Shown piece after piece: positions 16,644 to 24,556 of a stretch of 48,165 nt of DNA; within the stretch, counting starts at the first letter, position 1; every line of letters starts with the position of its first letter. The stretch covers positions 24,986 to 73,150 of the forward strand of contig MGUD01000022.1 of NCBI GenBank assembly GCA_001799795.1, given 5' to 3'. This DNA comes from Elusimicrobia bacterium GWC2_61_19 (lineage in GTDB: Bacteria; Elusimicrobiota; Elusimicrobia; Elusimicrobiales; UBA9959). The notes under the pieces are model-generated. The model was not told where the DNA came from and did not search any database. It saw nothing but the letters and a program-made list of their open reading frames with translations. Made by a program: the position numbers and the translations under genes.

Positions 16644-17687
16644 ATGGGCTTTTTATACAGGAAACTGATACGCCGGCTGCTCTTCAACCTTAATCCGGAA
16701 CTGGTGCATGACGCCGTGATAAAAGGCGCCGGCGCCGCCCAGAACCTCCCCTTCCTCAATTCCATGGTGGCCATGATGACGCGGGCCAAGGACCTCCCTG
16801 TTACCGTGGCCGGCATAAAGTTCCGTAACCCCGTCGGGCTTGCCGCCGGCTTTGACAAGAACTGCGAGGCGGCCCGGTTCCTTTCGGGGCTGGGTTTCGG
16901 TTTTCTGGAACTCGGCACCGTCACGCTGCGGCCCCAGCCCGGTAATCCCAAACCGCGCCTGTTCCGCCTGCACGAGAACAAGGCCATTATAAACAGGATG
17001 GGTTTTAACAATGCCGGCGCCTGGGAAGCCGCGCGGTCGCTGGAGCGCCTGCTGCCTCTGGCCGTGCCGGTCGGCATAAGCATAGGCAAGAACGCGGACT
17101 GCTCCATGGAGGAGGCCCCCAGGAATTATCTGGAGACGCTCCGGATCATGTACGCTTTGGGAGATTATTTCGCCGTGAACATAAGCTCTCCCAATACGCT
17201 GCAGCTGCGCTCGCTGCACGGCGGGGAGAAGCTGCGGCGCCTGCTGGCGCCCATGCTGGAGTTCGCCGCCGGGCAAAAGCGCGTTAAGCCGTTCTTCGTG
17301 AAGATAGCGCCGGACCTTGAGTCCGCGGACCTTGAGTCCGCCGCCGCGCTGGCGGTCGAGCTGGGCTTCGGTCTTATCGCCACCAATACCACCGTCAGCC
17401 GCACCGCCGTGGCGGCGCGCTGGCAGGGCCACGAGGGCGGCCTGAGCGGCCGCCCGCTGCGCGCGCTGTCCAATGAAATTCTTTTCAAGACCGCGGAGCT
17501 GGTCAAGGGCCGGGTGCCCATCATCGGCTCCGGCGGCGTTTCCGACGGGGCTTCCGCGCTGGAGAAATTCACCCTTGGCGCGGACCTGGTGCAGGTTTAT
17601 TCCGGGCTGGTCTACGAGGGCCCTTTTCTCGTTAAAGAGATCCTCGGCTACCTGGACCGCCATCACTGGCGTCCCCGCCGCCATTAA
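16644..17687 (+). CDS. pyrD: Dihydroorotate dehydrogenase (quinone, class 2)
   Basis: Membrane-associated FMN enzyme that oxidises dihydroorotate to orotate using quinone. The class 2 N-terminal helix (MGFLYRKLIRRLLFNLNPE) is present. NPVGLAAGFDKN, NRMGFNNAGA, the VNISSPNT segment with the class 2 catalytic Ser, and IIGSGGVSDG follow. At 347 residues the length is normal. A perfect 15-bp tandem duplication (17311-17325, 17326-17340) gives DLESADLESA at about residues 224-233, in a surface helix after VKIAPD. The gene is 55 bases after pyrC, with an extended -10 candidate between them. Confidence 0.96.
   Translation: MGFLYRKLIRRLLFNLNPELVHDAVIKGAGAAQNLPFLNSMVAMMTRAKDLPVTVAGIKFRNPVGLAAGFDKNCEAARFLSGLGFGFLELGTVTLRPQPGNPKPRLFRLHENKAIINRMGFNNAGAWEAARSLERLLPLAVPVGISIGKNADCSMEEAPRNYLETLRIMYALGDYFAVNISSPNTLQLRSLHGGEKLRRLLAPMLEFAAGQKRVKPFFVKIAPDLESADLESAAALAVELGFGLIATNTTVSRTAVAARWQGHEGGLSGRPLRALSNEILFKTAELVKGRVPIIGSGGVSDGASALEKFTLGADLVQVYSGLVYEGPFLVKEILGYLDRHHWRPRRH
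17311..17340 (+). repeat. 15-bp perfect tandem duplication inside pyrD
   Basis: CGGACCTTGAGTCCG occurs twice in a row, adding five residues in frame (DLESA twice). Each unit is also nearly palindromic (CGGAC at one end, GTCCG at the other), which favours slippage. Confidence 0.9.
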
Positions 17688-17689
17688 AT

Positions 17690-18367
17690 ATGCATAAAAC
17701 CGAACTTATAGTCGCGCTGGACACCCCCACGCTGAAGGCCGCCGAGCGCCTGATGGAAAAGCTGGAGGGTTCTGTTAAATATTTCAAGATCGGCTCCGTC
17801 CTCTTTACCGCCGAGGGGCCTGCCGCCGTGGACCTGGTGCACAAACGCGGCGGCAAGGTGTTCCTGGACCTTAAATTCCACGACATCCCCAACACCGTGA
17901 AGGGCGCCGTAAAGAACGCCGCGGCCATGGGCGTTTACTCCGTCTCGCTGCATTTGTCGGGCGGCGCGGATATGCTGAAGGCCTGCGCCGAACTGGAGCA
18001 CAGGCCGAAGCTCTGGGGGATAACCGTTCTGACCAGCTTTAACGAATATAATCTTTTCAGCGCCGGTTTCCGCGGCGGCATAGACAAGACCGTGAAATTG
18101 CTGGCGGCCTTGGGCCGGGCGAACGGGGCGGACGGCGTGGTCTGTTCCCCCCTCGAGGCGCACCGGCTGAAAGCTATCCACGGCGCCGACCTGAAGCTTA
18201 TTACTCCCGGCATAAGGCCCGCCCCGGGCGCGGACGACCAGAAGCGGGCCGTTTCCCCGGCGCAGGCCCGGGCGGCCGGCGCCGATTTTATCGTCGTAGG
18301 CCGGCCCATAATAGAGGCCGCGGACCCCGCCGCCGCTGCCGCCGGGATATTGGAGACCCTGAAATGA
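17690..18367 (+). CDS. pyrF: Orotidine 5'-phosphate decarboxylase
   Basis: Last step to UMP. The 225-residue TIM barrel has IVALDTPTL at the N-terminus and the FLDLKFHDIPNTV segment (D60, K62, D65), which forms the catalytic Lys-Asp network. VCSPLEA, LITPGIRP and FIVVGRPIIEA (phosphate-binding) follow. The start is two bases after the pyrD stop, and the stop overlaps the pyrE start (ATGA). It is of the short bacterial PyrF type. Confidence 0.97.
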   Translation: MHKTELIVALDTPTLKAAERLMEKLEGSVKYFKIGSVLFTAEGPAAVDLVHKRGGKVFLDLKFHDIPNTVKGAVKNAAAMGVYSVSLHLSGGADMLKACAELEHRPKLWGITVLTSFNEYNLFSAGFRGGIDKTVKLLAALGRANGADGVVCSPLEAHRLKAIHGADLKLITPGIRPAPGADDQKRAVSPAQARAAGADFIVVGRPIIEAADPAAAAAGILETLK

Positions 18368-18933
18368 ACGAGGCCGACCTTAAGGCTTACCTGTCGTCCA
18401 GCGGCGCTTTCCTCGAAGGGCATTTCCTGCTTTCCTCCGGCCTGCATAGTCCGAATTACGCGCAGTGCGCCCTCGCCCTGAAGAACCCCATGTGGGCGGC
18501 CGCCATGGGCGTCGCGCTCGCCGAAGGCTGGAAGGGCGCCAGGCCGGACCTGGTCCTGTCGCCCGCGATGGGCGGCCTGATAATAGGCCATGAAACTGCC
18601 CGCGCCTTCGGCGTGGATTTTATTTTCACCGAAAGGGAGAATAACGTAATGGTGCTGCGGCGCGGTTTTTCCATCCCTGAAGGCGCCAAAATAATTATAG
18701 TGGAAGATGTGTTTACGACGGGTAAATCCACGCTGGAGACCGCGGCGGTGGTTGCCGCCTGCGGCGGGGAGGTTGTAGGCGCCATGTCCGTTATAAACCG
18801 TATGGGAGCGCGCGCCCTGCCCTTCCCTTCGGTAAGCCTGCTCAAGCTGGACCTGACGGCCGTGCCCGAAGCCGAGTGCCCTTTGTGCCGCGCCGGCGTG
18901 CCGGCGGTCAAGCCCGGCTCGCGCAAATTCTAG
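18364..18933 (+). CDS. pyrE: Orotate phosphoribosyltransferase
   Basis: Joins orotate to PRPP to make OMP, the substrate of PyrF next door. The 189 residues include LLSSGLHSPNYAQC, a SPAMGGLIIGHE loop, FTERENN, and the PRPP motif IIIVEDVFTTGKST (110-123). The C-terminus has a CPLC pair in AECPLCRAG, seen in some longer PyrE proteins. It overlaps pyrF by four bases. A bidirectional terminator lies 19 bases downstream and ends the pyr operon. Confidence 0.96.
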   Translation: MNEADLKAYLSSSGAFLEGHFLLSSGLHSPNYAQCALALKNPMWAAAMGVALAEGWKGARPDLVLSPAMGGLIIGHETARAFGVDFIFTERENNVMVLRRGFSIPEGAKIIIVEDVFTTGKSTLETAAVVAACGGEVVGAMSVINRMGARALPFPSVSLLKLDLTAVPEAECPLCRAGVPAVKPGSRKF

Positions 18934-18950
18934 GCCGGGTGTGCCTGTAA

Positions 18951-18974
18951 AAAAGGCCGCGCAGAGCGGCCTTT
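18951..18974. terminator. Bidirectional terminator between pyrE and the ccdA operon
   Basis: A perfect 9-bp stem (AAAGGCCGC at 18952-18960 with its complement at 18966-18974) has loop GCAGA. It carries T residues after the stem on the plus strand and a T6 tract on the minus strand. It separates convergent pyrE and the ccdA-like gene. Confidence 0.88.
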
Positions 18975-18991
18975 CTTATTTGTGCGGCCTA

Positions 18992-19675
18992 TCAGACGAC
19001 GAAAGTCAGTTTATCCAGGAAAAGCAGCACACCCGCCAGGGCCAGCACCACTCCCGCAGTTATTTCAACATAGCGCATGGCCGTTTTAAAACGCGCCATA
19101 AAGGCGAAGAACCTGGCCGTCAGGAAAGCGGCGGCCAGCAGCGGCAGCGCCATGCCGGCCGAATACGTGACCAGCAGGGCCACGCCCTTGCCGGCGGTGC
19201 CGGCCACGGCCGCCATGCCGAGTATCACCGCCAGTATCGGGCCTATGCAGGGCGACCAGCCCAGCGCGAAAGCGAAGCCCATCATGAAGGAGCCCGCCGG
19301 ACCCTGGGTTATGCCGCGCATGGAGAAGCGCTTCTCATAGTTGAGGAAGTTGAAGTTGAACAGGCCGGTCATATGCAGGCCCAGCAGCGTCATCACCACG
19401 CCGAAAACCTTCATCAGCAGGTCCTTGTGAGAGGCCAGCAGGTCGCCTACGCTCGAGGCGGCCGCGCCCATCAGGGCGAAGGCCAGCGTGAAGCCGGTTA
19501 TGAAGATGGCGGCGTTGCCCACCACTTTGCGCGTGACCACTTTGGCGTCGCCTTTTACTATCTCGGCGGCGGAGAACCCCGACAGCATGGAGAGGTAGGC
19601 CGGCAGCAGCGGCAGAATGCACGGCGAAAAGAACGACATGACCCCCGCCCCGAAAGCCGCTAGAAATTGTCCCAT
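18992..19675 (-). CDS. ccdA: CcdA/DsbD-type thiol-disulfide transmembrane protein
   Basis: Inner-membrane protein that passes reducing power from cytoplasmic thioredoxin to the periplasm (cytochrome c maturation or disulfide isomerisation). The 227 residues show six hydrophobic segments. The two hallmark redox Cys lie in FFSPCILPLLPAYLS (C19) and GWSPCIGPIL (C143). It lacks the periplasmic domains of full DsbD, so it is CcdA-like. It is the last gene of a minus-strand group, three bases after the exported-protein gene. No thioredoxin-like partner is encoded next to it. Confidence 0.93.
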   Translation of the reverse strand: MGQFLAAFGAGVMSFFSPCILPLLPAYLSMLSGFSAAEIVKGDAKVVTRKVVGNAAIFITGFTLAFALMGAAASSVGDLLASHKDLLMKVFGVVMTLLGLHMTGLFNFNFLNYEKRFSMRGITQGPAGSFMMGFAFALGWSPCIGPILAVILGMAAVAGTAGKGVALLVTYSAGMALPLLAAAFLTARFFAFMARFKTAMRYVEITAGVVLALAGVLLFLDKLTFVV

Positions 19676-19678
19676 AGT

Positions 19679-20140
19679 TTATCCCTGCTTGCCCGCCTTG
19701 GCGGGCGGCGCGGAAGCTTTTATCTCCAGCTTGAAGATGTCCAGCCCGCCCCAGGGGCCGTTCTGCAGGTGGAACACAGCGGTGTATTTTTTGCCGGCGG
19801 CGTCCTTGAAGACGGCCGTCACTTTCTTTACGCCGCCCTCGCCGTTGACCGGCCTGGGGTCCACCGAGGCCAGCGACAGCTTGAGGATCTTCCTGGTGGC
19901 TTTTTCCTCTATAAAGAAAGCGCCCTTGAGCTGTGTGTCCTTGCGGATATAGTCCGTCACAAAGGCCGCCAGGTCCTCGTCGTTCTCCTGCAGCACGGTC
20001 TGATCGTCCTCCTCGTCGGCGTTCTTTGCCGTTTCGGTGGAGGTCACGGTCTCCGAAAGTCCCTCATCCTCGTAGGCGGCCGAGGCGGCCGCGGGCCAAA
20101 GCAGGCCGGCCGCCAGCAGCGCGAAAGCGATATTCCTCAT
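19679..20140 (-). CDS. Exported acidic protein of unknown function
   Basis: A 153-residue protein with a Sec signal peptide (AFALLAAGLLWPAAASA, residues about 5-21). A strongly acidic segment (EDEGLSET through EENDEDL) follows, then a beta-rich region with DPRPVNGEGGVKKVTAVFKDAAGKKYTAVFHLQNG. Its stop is just upstream of the ccdA-like gene, and its start overlaps the end of the KdsC gene by four bases (TGA/ATG). A periplasmic role alongside CcdA is possible from position only. I do not recognise a family. Confidence 0.7.
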   Translation of the reverse strand: MRNIAFALLAAGLLWPAAASAAYEDEGLSETVTSTETAKNADEEDDQTVLQENDEDLAAFVTDYIRKDTQLKGAFFIEEKATRKILKLSLASVDPRPVNGEGGVKKVTAVFKDAAGKKYTAVFHLQNGPWGGLDIFKLEIKASAPPAKAGKQG

Positions 20141-20751
20141 TTCCCCCTCCCGTTCGATTCCCGGACAACCTTCATGGGGTCTTTTTTTATTTCAGGCCAG
20201 TGCGCGGTCTCCACGTAGCCCATCACGGTCTCCCAGTGGCCCTGGCTGCGCAGTATGAAATCGCACACTTCGCGCACGGCGCCCATCCCGCCCTCTTTGG
20301 CCGTGACCAGGTGCGCCGCCGCCTTTACTTCCGCCTGGGCGTTGGCGGGGGCGCAGGCGAGTCCGGCTTTTTTCAGCACGGGGATATCGGTCCAGTCGTC
20401 GCCCATGTAGGCCACGTTCTCCGGCTTTAGGCCTGTGTCGGCCAGGATCTGCCGCAGCGGTTCCAGCTTGGAGAGGAAACCCTGGTAGGCGTAACCCATG
20501 CCCAGGCTTTTGGCCCTTTCCTCGGTGCCGGGGGACTCACGTCCGGTAATAACGCCGGTAATGATATTGAACTGGTTGAGCAGGCGCAGGCCTATGCCGT
20601 CGAGGGAATGGAAGGCTTTGAATTCCACCATTTCTTTTCCCTTGCCCGGGATGTAATACATCTTGCCGTCGGTGAGCACGCCGTCGACGTCCATGAGGAA
20701 GAGCTTTATCTTTTTCGCGCGCGCCGCGTTGGGGATCGGTTCTTTGGTCAT
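20137..20751 (-). CDS. kdsC: KdsC-like 3-deoxy-D-manno-octulosonate 8-phosphate phosphatase
   Basis: HAD-superfamily phosphatase that makes Kdo for LPS. Motif I is LFLMDVDGVLTDG (catalytic D21, D23). A central VITGRESPGTEERAKSLG segment and motif III GDDWTDIPVLKKAGL follow, with no cap domain, as in KdsC. ATG 20751 is chosen because it overlaps the epimerase stop in ATGA form and has GGATAA upstream. An in-frame ATG at 20766 would add five residues. At 204 residues it is slightly longer than E. coli KdsC. It supports a diderm envelope with Kdo-containing LPS. Confidence 0.88.
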   Translation of the reverse strand: MTKEPIPNAARAKKIKLFLMDVDGVLTDGKMYYIPGKGKEMVEFKAFHSLDGIGLRLLNQFNIITGVITGRESPGTEERAKSLGMGYAYQGFLSKLEPLRQILADTGLKPENVAYMGDDWTDIPVLKKAGLACAPANAQAEVKAAAHLVTAKEGGMGAVREVCDFILRSQGHWETVMGYVETAHWPEIKKDPMKVVRESNGRGK

Positions 20752-21740
20752 AGTTTCATTATCCATTTTTTGGCCAGCTCGAGTTCCCGCTTGCGCGAGG
20801 CGTAATTCTCCGGGGCGGGGCCGGTATAGCTGAAAAGATACCAGTTTATCGTCTCCTCAAGCCACTTCGCCGCCGGGGTCGAGGCCCAATCGAGCTCTTT
20901 TTCGGCCCTGGCGGTGTCCAGGACGAAATCACCGCCCATGGAGAAAGGCGAGGCCTCGAAATCGAAGCCGTTGGTCTTCAGCCAGGCGTAGTCCGGGTAA
21001 AGGACTTCCGCTTCCTTGTGCATTATCCTCGCCGAGATCTTGATGAAATCGTCCAGGGTCATCGCGGCGGAGTCGCCGAAATTATAAGCCTTGCCGTAAG
21101 GCTCGCGCGCGAAAGCCAGGGTCTCGAGGGCTTTGGCCATGTCCTTCGAGAATATGAACCTGTTCTTGAAGGCGAAGCCCGGCAGGAACAGGGGGCCGCC
21201 GTCGGCCAGGCGCAGCCAGTAGGAATAGGCGCGCAGGGTCGGGTCGTTGGGCCCTATCACCACCGGCGGCCGGGCTATGGTCACCGGGAATTTGTGGTCC
21301 AGGAAAGCTTTCAGGTATTCCCGCTCGGCGGCGTATTTGCCCAGGCCGTAAGCGTATTTGTCCTTTAGCTGGGCCTTGAGCGGCAGCAGTTCCGCCTGGT
21401 TCTCGCGGAAAGGGGAGGAGGAGCCGTCCAGAACGGAGTAGATGGAGGCGGAGGATGTGTAGATGTAGAGCCCGACGCGCCCGTTAAAAACGTTCACGGC
21501 CTTGCGCGCGTCCTCGGCGTTGTAACAGATGTTGTCTATTATCACGTCCCAGGGTTCCACGGCCATGCGGGACAGGTCTATCTCGACGGTGCGGTCGCCG
21601 CGGGTCTGGCGGATGTCCATCGGCAGGCCGTCCACCGGGGCGCGGCGGGAGAAAACGGTTACCTCGCTGCCGGCTTTTGAAAGGCGGATGGCGGTTTCCT
21701 TGCCGAAAAAGCTTGTGCCGCCAAGTATGAGGATTTTCAT
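20748..21740 (-). CDS. NAD-dependent epimerase/dehydratase (SDR family)
   Basis: Extended short-chain dehydrogenase of 330 residues. The Rossmann motif is MKILILGGTSFFGKE (G7-G8-x4-G13), and the catalytic YxxxK is YGLGK (Y131, K135), with the Ser of YTSSASIY upstream. Such enzymes act on nucleotide sugars. The KdsC gene immediately downstream suggests surface polysaccharide or LPS work, but the substrate is unknown. It is the first gene of a four-gene minus-strand group. No Shine-Dalgarno sequence is obvious before ATG 21740. Confidence 0.88.
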   Translation of the reverse strand: MKILILGGTSFFGKETAIRLSKAGSEVTVFSRRAPVDGLPMDIRQTRGDRTVEIDLSRMAVEPWDVIIDNICYNAEDARKAVNVFNGRVGLYIYTSSASIYSVLDGSSSPFRENQAELLPLKAQLKDKYAYGLGKYAAEREYLKAFLDHKFPVTIARPPVVIGPNDPTLRAYSYWLRLADGGPLFLPGFAFKNRFIFSKDMAKALETLAFAREPYGKAYNFGDSAAMTLDDFIKISARIMHKEAEVLYPDYAWLKTNGFDFEASPFSMGGDFVLDTARAEKELDWASTPAAKWLEETINWYLFSYTGPAPENYASRKRELELAKKWIMKL

Positions 21741-21841
21741 AATAATAGTGAAACAGCCTGTATAGTATATAAATTTTCAGGCCGCCGGTCAGGCGGGTCG
21801 GTTTGGGGCTTTAGGTCCGTGCCTTGCCGGTAATATTTAGC

Positions 21842-21943
21842 GGTTAACACAGGTTAATCGGATATGGTGCCCATCTGTATGGGTGTGATCGGCCGCCGCG
21901 CGGTTCATTTTATCGTTTGCAATAATGGTTAACATAAGTTAAC
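21842..21943. promoter_or_regulatory. Two GTTAA tandem-site pairs upstream of the HTH gene
   Basis: GGTTAACACAGGTTAAT (21842-21858) and GGTTAACATAAGTTAAC (21927-21943) each contain two GTTAA direct repeats exactly 10 bp apart. The pairs begin 85 bp from each other. A small hairpin (CCCAT/ATGGG, 21870-21883) lies between. They look like operator sites for a head-to-tail binding HTH protein, probably the one encoded at 21957. Confidence 0.5.
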
Positions 21944-21956
21944 ATAAATATAGAAA

Positions 21957-22235
21957 ATGGACAGGGAATATTTTTCAATTCCTGAGGCGGCGGCTATGCT
22001 CGGCATAAGCCGCATCGCCGTTTTTAAAAAAGTTAAGAAAGGTCAGCTGCCCGCACTGCGCTTTGGCCGTAATTGGGCGGTGCCGGCCTCGGCCTTGGAA
22101 AAATCCGCCTCTGTCCCCCCGCCTGTCCCTCCGGCCGCAGCTCCTGTCCGCCCGTTACCCCCCCGGAAAAAGAAAGAGGCGGAGTCGCCTCCGCCTTCTT
22201 CCGACGATGAAATGAATTCAATGGGTTGGGATTAA
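21957..22235 (+). CDS. Excisionase/BldC-family helix-turn-helix DNA-binding protein
   Basis: A 92-residue protein with an N-terminal HTH_17-type domain. YFSIPEAAAMLGISRIAVFKKVKKGQLPALRFGRNWAVP (residues 5-43) is the winged helix-turn-helix of excisionases, MerR relatives and BldC. The rest is a Pro-rich linker (residues about 54-75) and an acidic tail, SSDDEMNSMGWD. No integrase is nearby, so a regulator is more likely than a true excisionase. Paired GTTAA sites at 10-bp spacing lie upstream and would suit cooperative binding and autoregulation. It converges on the spermidine-synthase-like gene with a four-base gap. Confidence 0.8.
   Translation: MDREYFSIPEAAAMLGISRIAVFKKVKKGQLPALRFGRNWAVPASALEKSASVPPPVPPAAAPVRPLPPRKKKEAESPPPSSDDEMNSMGWD
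22167..22196 (-). terminator. Minus-strand terminator inside the HTH gene
   Basis: An 8-bp stem (AGGCGGAG at 22177-22184 with its complement at 22189-22196) has loop TCGC. Read on the minus strand it is followed by CTTTCTTTTTC. It lies 44-73 bases past the stop of the minus-strand spermidine-synthase-like gene. Confidence 0.65.
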
Positions 22236-22239
22236 GTCT

Positions 22240-24486
22240 TCAGTCCCAGACCGGCGAAAACGCCATAAAGCGCGCCAGCGGAAATTCCGTGTAGGGTTTG
22301 TCGTCCGTTACCGCCGGATACGGCGCCGCGGCGGCCTCGGCCTGGGCGTTGTTCATGAAGCGCAGCCCCGCTATGAAGCGCGCCGACATGAAAGGCAGTT
22401 CCTTCCTTACATTTCCCCTCTTTATGTGCGCCTCAAGCGTGGCCGGGTTCATGTCCAGCTCGTTATTGGAGGCCAGGGCCAGGAAGCCGGGCAGGCCGGG
22501 GAAGCTCCAGACGTTGACATAAGGAAAGACTTCCCTGAGACTCTTGATCATCATGTAATAGTCGCTTTCGAAGCAGGGTTTGGGGATCCAGATACTGAAC
22601 ACGCCCGTTTTGGAAAGCTTTTTTCTTGCCAGCGCGAAGAAGTCCCTGCTATAGACGTTCACCGCGCCGGAACTGTAGATGGGCGGGGTCACGTCCACGA
22701 TTATGGCGTCGTAAAGTTTGCGCGAGCGCAGCAGCTCGTTGCGCCCGTCGTTCAGGCGCACCGAGAATTTACGTTCTTTCAGGAGTTGGGCCCAGTCGCT
22801 CACGAACAGGGGGCCCGCTTCCCGCACCGCGGCCACCAGTTCCGCTACCGTCACGTTGACCCCGTGCAGCACGCCGGAGCGCATGGTATTGCCCGCGCCC
22901 AGGCCGATAATGAACATCTCCCGCGGGTTTTCCTGGAAGATCAGCGGGAAATGGGACATCAGTTTGCCGGCCGCGCCGTTGCCGGAGACCGCGAAGCCGT
23001 TTATAAAGAGGGATTTCACGTTCCCTCCCTGCGAAAAGACCACGCTGACCGCTCCGCCCCTGTCTTCGTTGTAATAAACCAGCTCGCCCGGCATGTTTAC
23101 GGCCAGGCGTCTGTTTATGATGTTGAAAATGGGGTCCGGCAGGGCGAAAGCGGCGATGGCCAGACCGGCGGAAACCGCCAGCCACGGGGTGAAGCGGCGT
23201 TTTTCGGCTTCTCCGGCGAGCGTCGCCAGGAAGGTCCCGGTAAGCGCGGCCAGCAGCGCTATGATTATGAAACTGAACTTGGTGCCCAACTGGGGGATAA
23301 GTATGAACCCCGCCGCCAGCGAACCGAGGATAGTGCCCAGGGTGTTGGCGCCGTAAAGCGGCCCGATGGCGCCCACCCGCCCGGCCGCCCGCACGCCGGC
23401 CTGCGCCGCCACGGGGAAAAAGAAGCCCATCAGCAGCGTAACGGGGAAGACTATCAGCAGGGTCCAGCCGAAAAGCGAAAAAATATCCGAGGCTTGCGTC
23501 AGCGGGGAATAGATGTATTTCGGGTTCAGGGTGGTTCTGCCTATAAAGTAGAACGCCGCCAAGCCCGCCACCGCCAGTATGGCTATGGCCGCCTGCGTCC
23601 TGGCCAGGGCGGGCAGCGGGTCTTCCGTCGAGCCCGCCTGCTTTTCCGCGTAGAGGCTGCCCAGTGCTATGCCCAGCAGATAGACGCCCAGCATCGCGGA
23701 GAAGGCGTACACGGAATTACCTATGGTGAGCACCAGCGTGCGCGCCCATAATACCTCGAGGGCCAGGGCTGTAAAGCCCGAGACGCCCATGATGATCAGT
23801 ATGCGCCTGTAGCCGCGGCCTTCCGCCGGCGTGGCGGCGGGGGCGGCGGCCGGGGTCTGCCTGGGTTCAGGGCCGTATGCCCCCAGGCGCAGCGCGATCA
23901 GCAGGTTGAGGGCGGCGGCTATGGCGGTGGTGCCCTTTTCCCCCAGGTGCCCCAGCAGGATGTAGCCCGAGACCAGCACCCCGAGCATGGCGCCCAGCGT
24001 GTTGAGCGCGTAAAGCCGTGAGATCTTTCCCCCCGAGTCCGACGTGCCGCCGGACAGGTGGCTGGCCAGCAGCGGCAGGGTGGCGCCCATAAGCACGGTG
24101 GGCACCAGCAGTACGGCGGACGAGACGGCCAGGCGCAAGGCCGTTACGGACGCGCCGGCGGCGCCTTCGGGCAGCAGGGCGGCTATGAATTCCGGCAGGC
24201 CCGCCATTACCAGGGTGGCGGCCAGGGCGGTCAGCGCCACCAGCAGTTCCAGCACGGCATAAACTTTAAGCGGGTTCCTGAGCCCGTCGGCTTTCTTGCC
24301 GGCCAGGACGGCCCCGAGGGCCAGGCCGCCCATAAAAACGGCCAGTACGGTGCTGGTGGCCTCCAGCGTGGTGCCGAACACGCGTATCAGCATGCGGAAC
24401 CAGACGGTTTCGTAAATAAGGCCGCTTATGCCGGAGATGAAGAACAGCAGCGGGACGTTGGGATGATTTTTAAAAGGGTTTTTCAT
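22240..24486 (-). CDS. Membrane-fused spermidine synthase-like protein
   Basis: A 748-residue fusion. The first 430 or so residues contain about 12-14 TM helices beginning LFFISGISGLIYETVWFRML, the usual opening of MFS-like spermidine-synthase fusions. A second copy-like block (GFTALALEVLWARTLVL) starts near residue 235. The C-terminal part is a class I SAM-type fold: FIIGLGAGNTMRSGVLHGVNV (nucleotide loop), a DAIIVDVTPP segment and the YSRDFFALARKKL helix. The acidic residues needed for canonical aminopropyl transfer are not clearly conserved, so polyamine synthesis is uncertain. TAGAAT lies ten bases before the ATG. Confidence 0.85.
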   Translation of the reverse strand: MKNPFKNHPNVPLLFFISGISGLIYETVWFRMLIRVFGTTLEATSTVLAVFMGGLALGAVLAGKKADGLRNPLKVYAVLELLVALTALAATLVMAGLPEFIAALLPEGAAGASVTALRLAVSSAVLLVPTVLMGATLPLLASHLSGGTSDSGGKISRLYALNTLGAMLGVLVSGYILLGHLGEKGTTAIAAALNLLIALRLGAYGPEPRQTPAAAPAATPAEGRGYRRILIIMGVSGFTALALEVLWARTLVLTIGNSVYAFSAMLGVYLLGIALGSLYAEKQAGSTEDPLPALARTQAAIAILAVAGLAAFYFIGRTTLNPKYIYSPLTQASDIFSLFGWTLLIVFPVTLLMGFFFPVAAQAGVRAAGRVGAIGPLYGANTLGTILGSLAAGFILIPQLGTKFSFIIIALLAALTGTFLATLAGEAEKRRFTPWLAVSAGLAIAAFALPDPIFNIINRRLAVNMPGELVYYNEDRGGAVSVVFSQGGNVKSLFINGFAVSGNGAAGKLMSHFPLIFQENPREMFIIGLGAGNTMRSGVLHGVNVTVAELVAAVREAGPLFVSDWAQLLKERKFSVRLNDGRNELLRSRKLYDAIIVDVTPPIYSSGAVNVYSRDFFALARKKLSKTGVFSIWIPKPCFESDYYMMIKSLREVFPYVNVWSFPGLPGFLALASNNELDMNPATLEAHIKRGNVRKELPFMSARFIAGLRFMNNAQAEAAAAPYPAVTDDKPYTEFPLARFMAFSPVWD

Positions 24487-24544
24487 TTAAGGGTATATTC
24501 TATTCTAATTAAGACGCTTGTGGAACATGCGTGTTCTTTAAGTA

Positions 24545-24550
24545 TATAAT
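24545..24550 (+). promoter_or_regulatory. Consensus -10 giving a leaderless SPFH transcript
   Basis: TATAAT ends six bases before ATG 24557, which puts the expected transcription start on the start codon. No clear -35 is seen. On the other strand TAGAAT (24497-24502) serves the divergent gene with a leader of about four bases. Confidence 0.5.
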
Positions 24551-24556
24551 CAGGTT

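Noticed and set aside
18941-19663. Plus-strand frame opposite the ccdA-like gene
   Set aside because: Gln/His/Arg-rich translation with no signal or domain; the minus strand has both CcdA redox motifs.
21957-22235. HTH gene taken as a true phage excisionase marking a prophage
   Set aside because: No integrase, phage gene or composition change nearby; a chromosomal BldC-like regulator is simpler.
22426-23751. Plus-strand open frame of about 440 codons opposite the spermidine-synthase-like gene
   Set aside because: Low-complexity Arg/Gly/Gln-rich translation without motifs; the minus strand encodes a coherent membrane protein.
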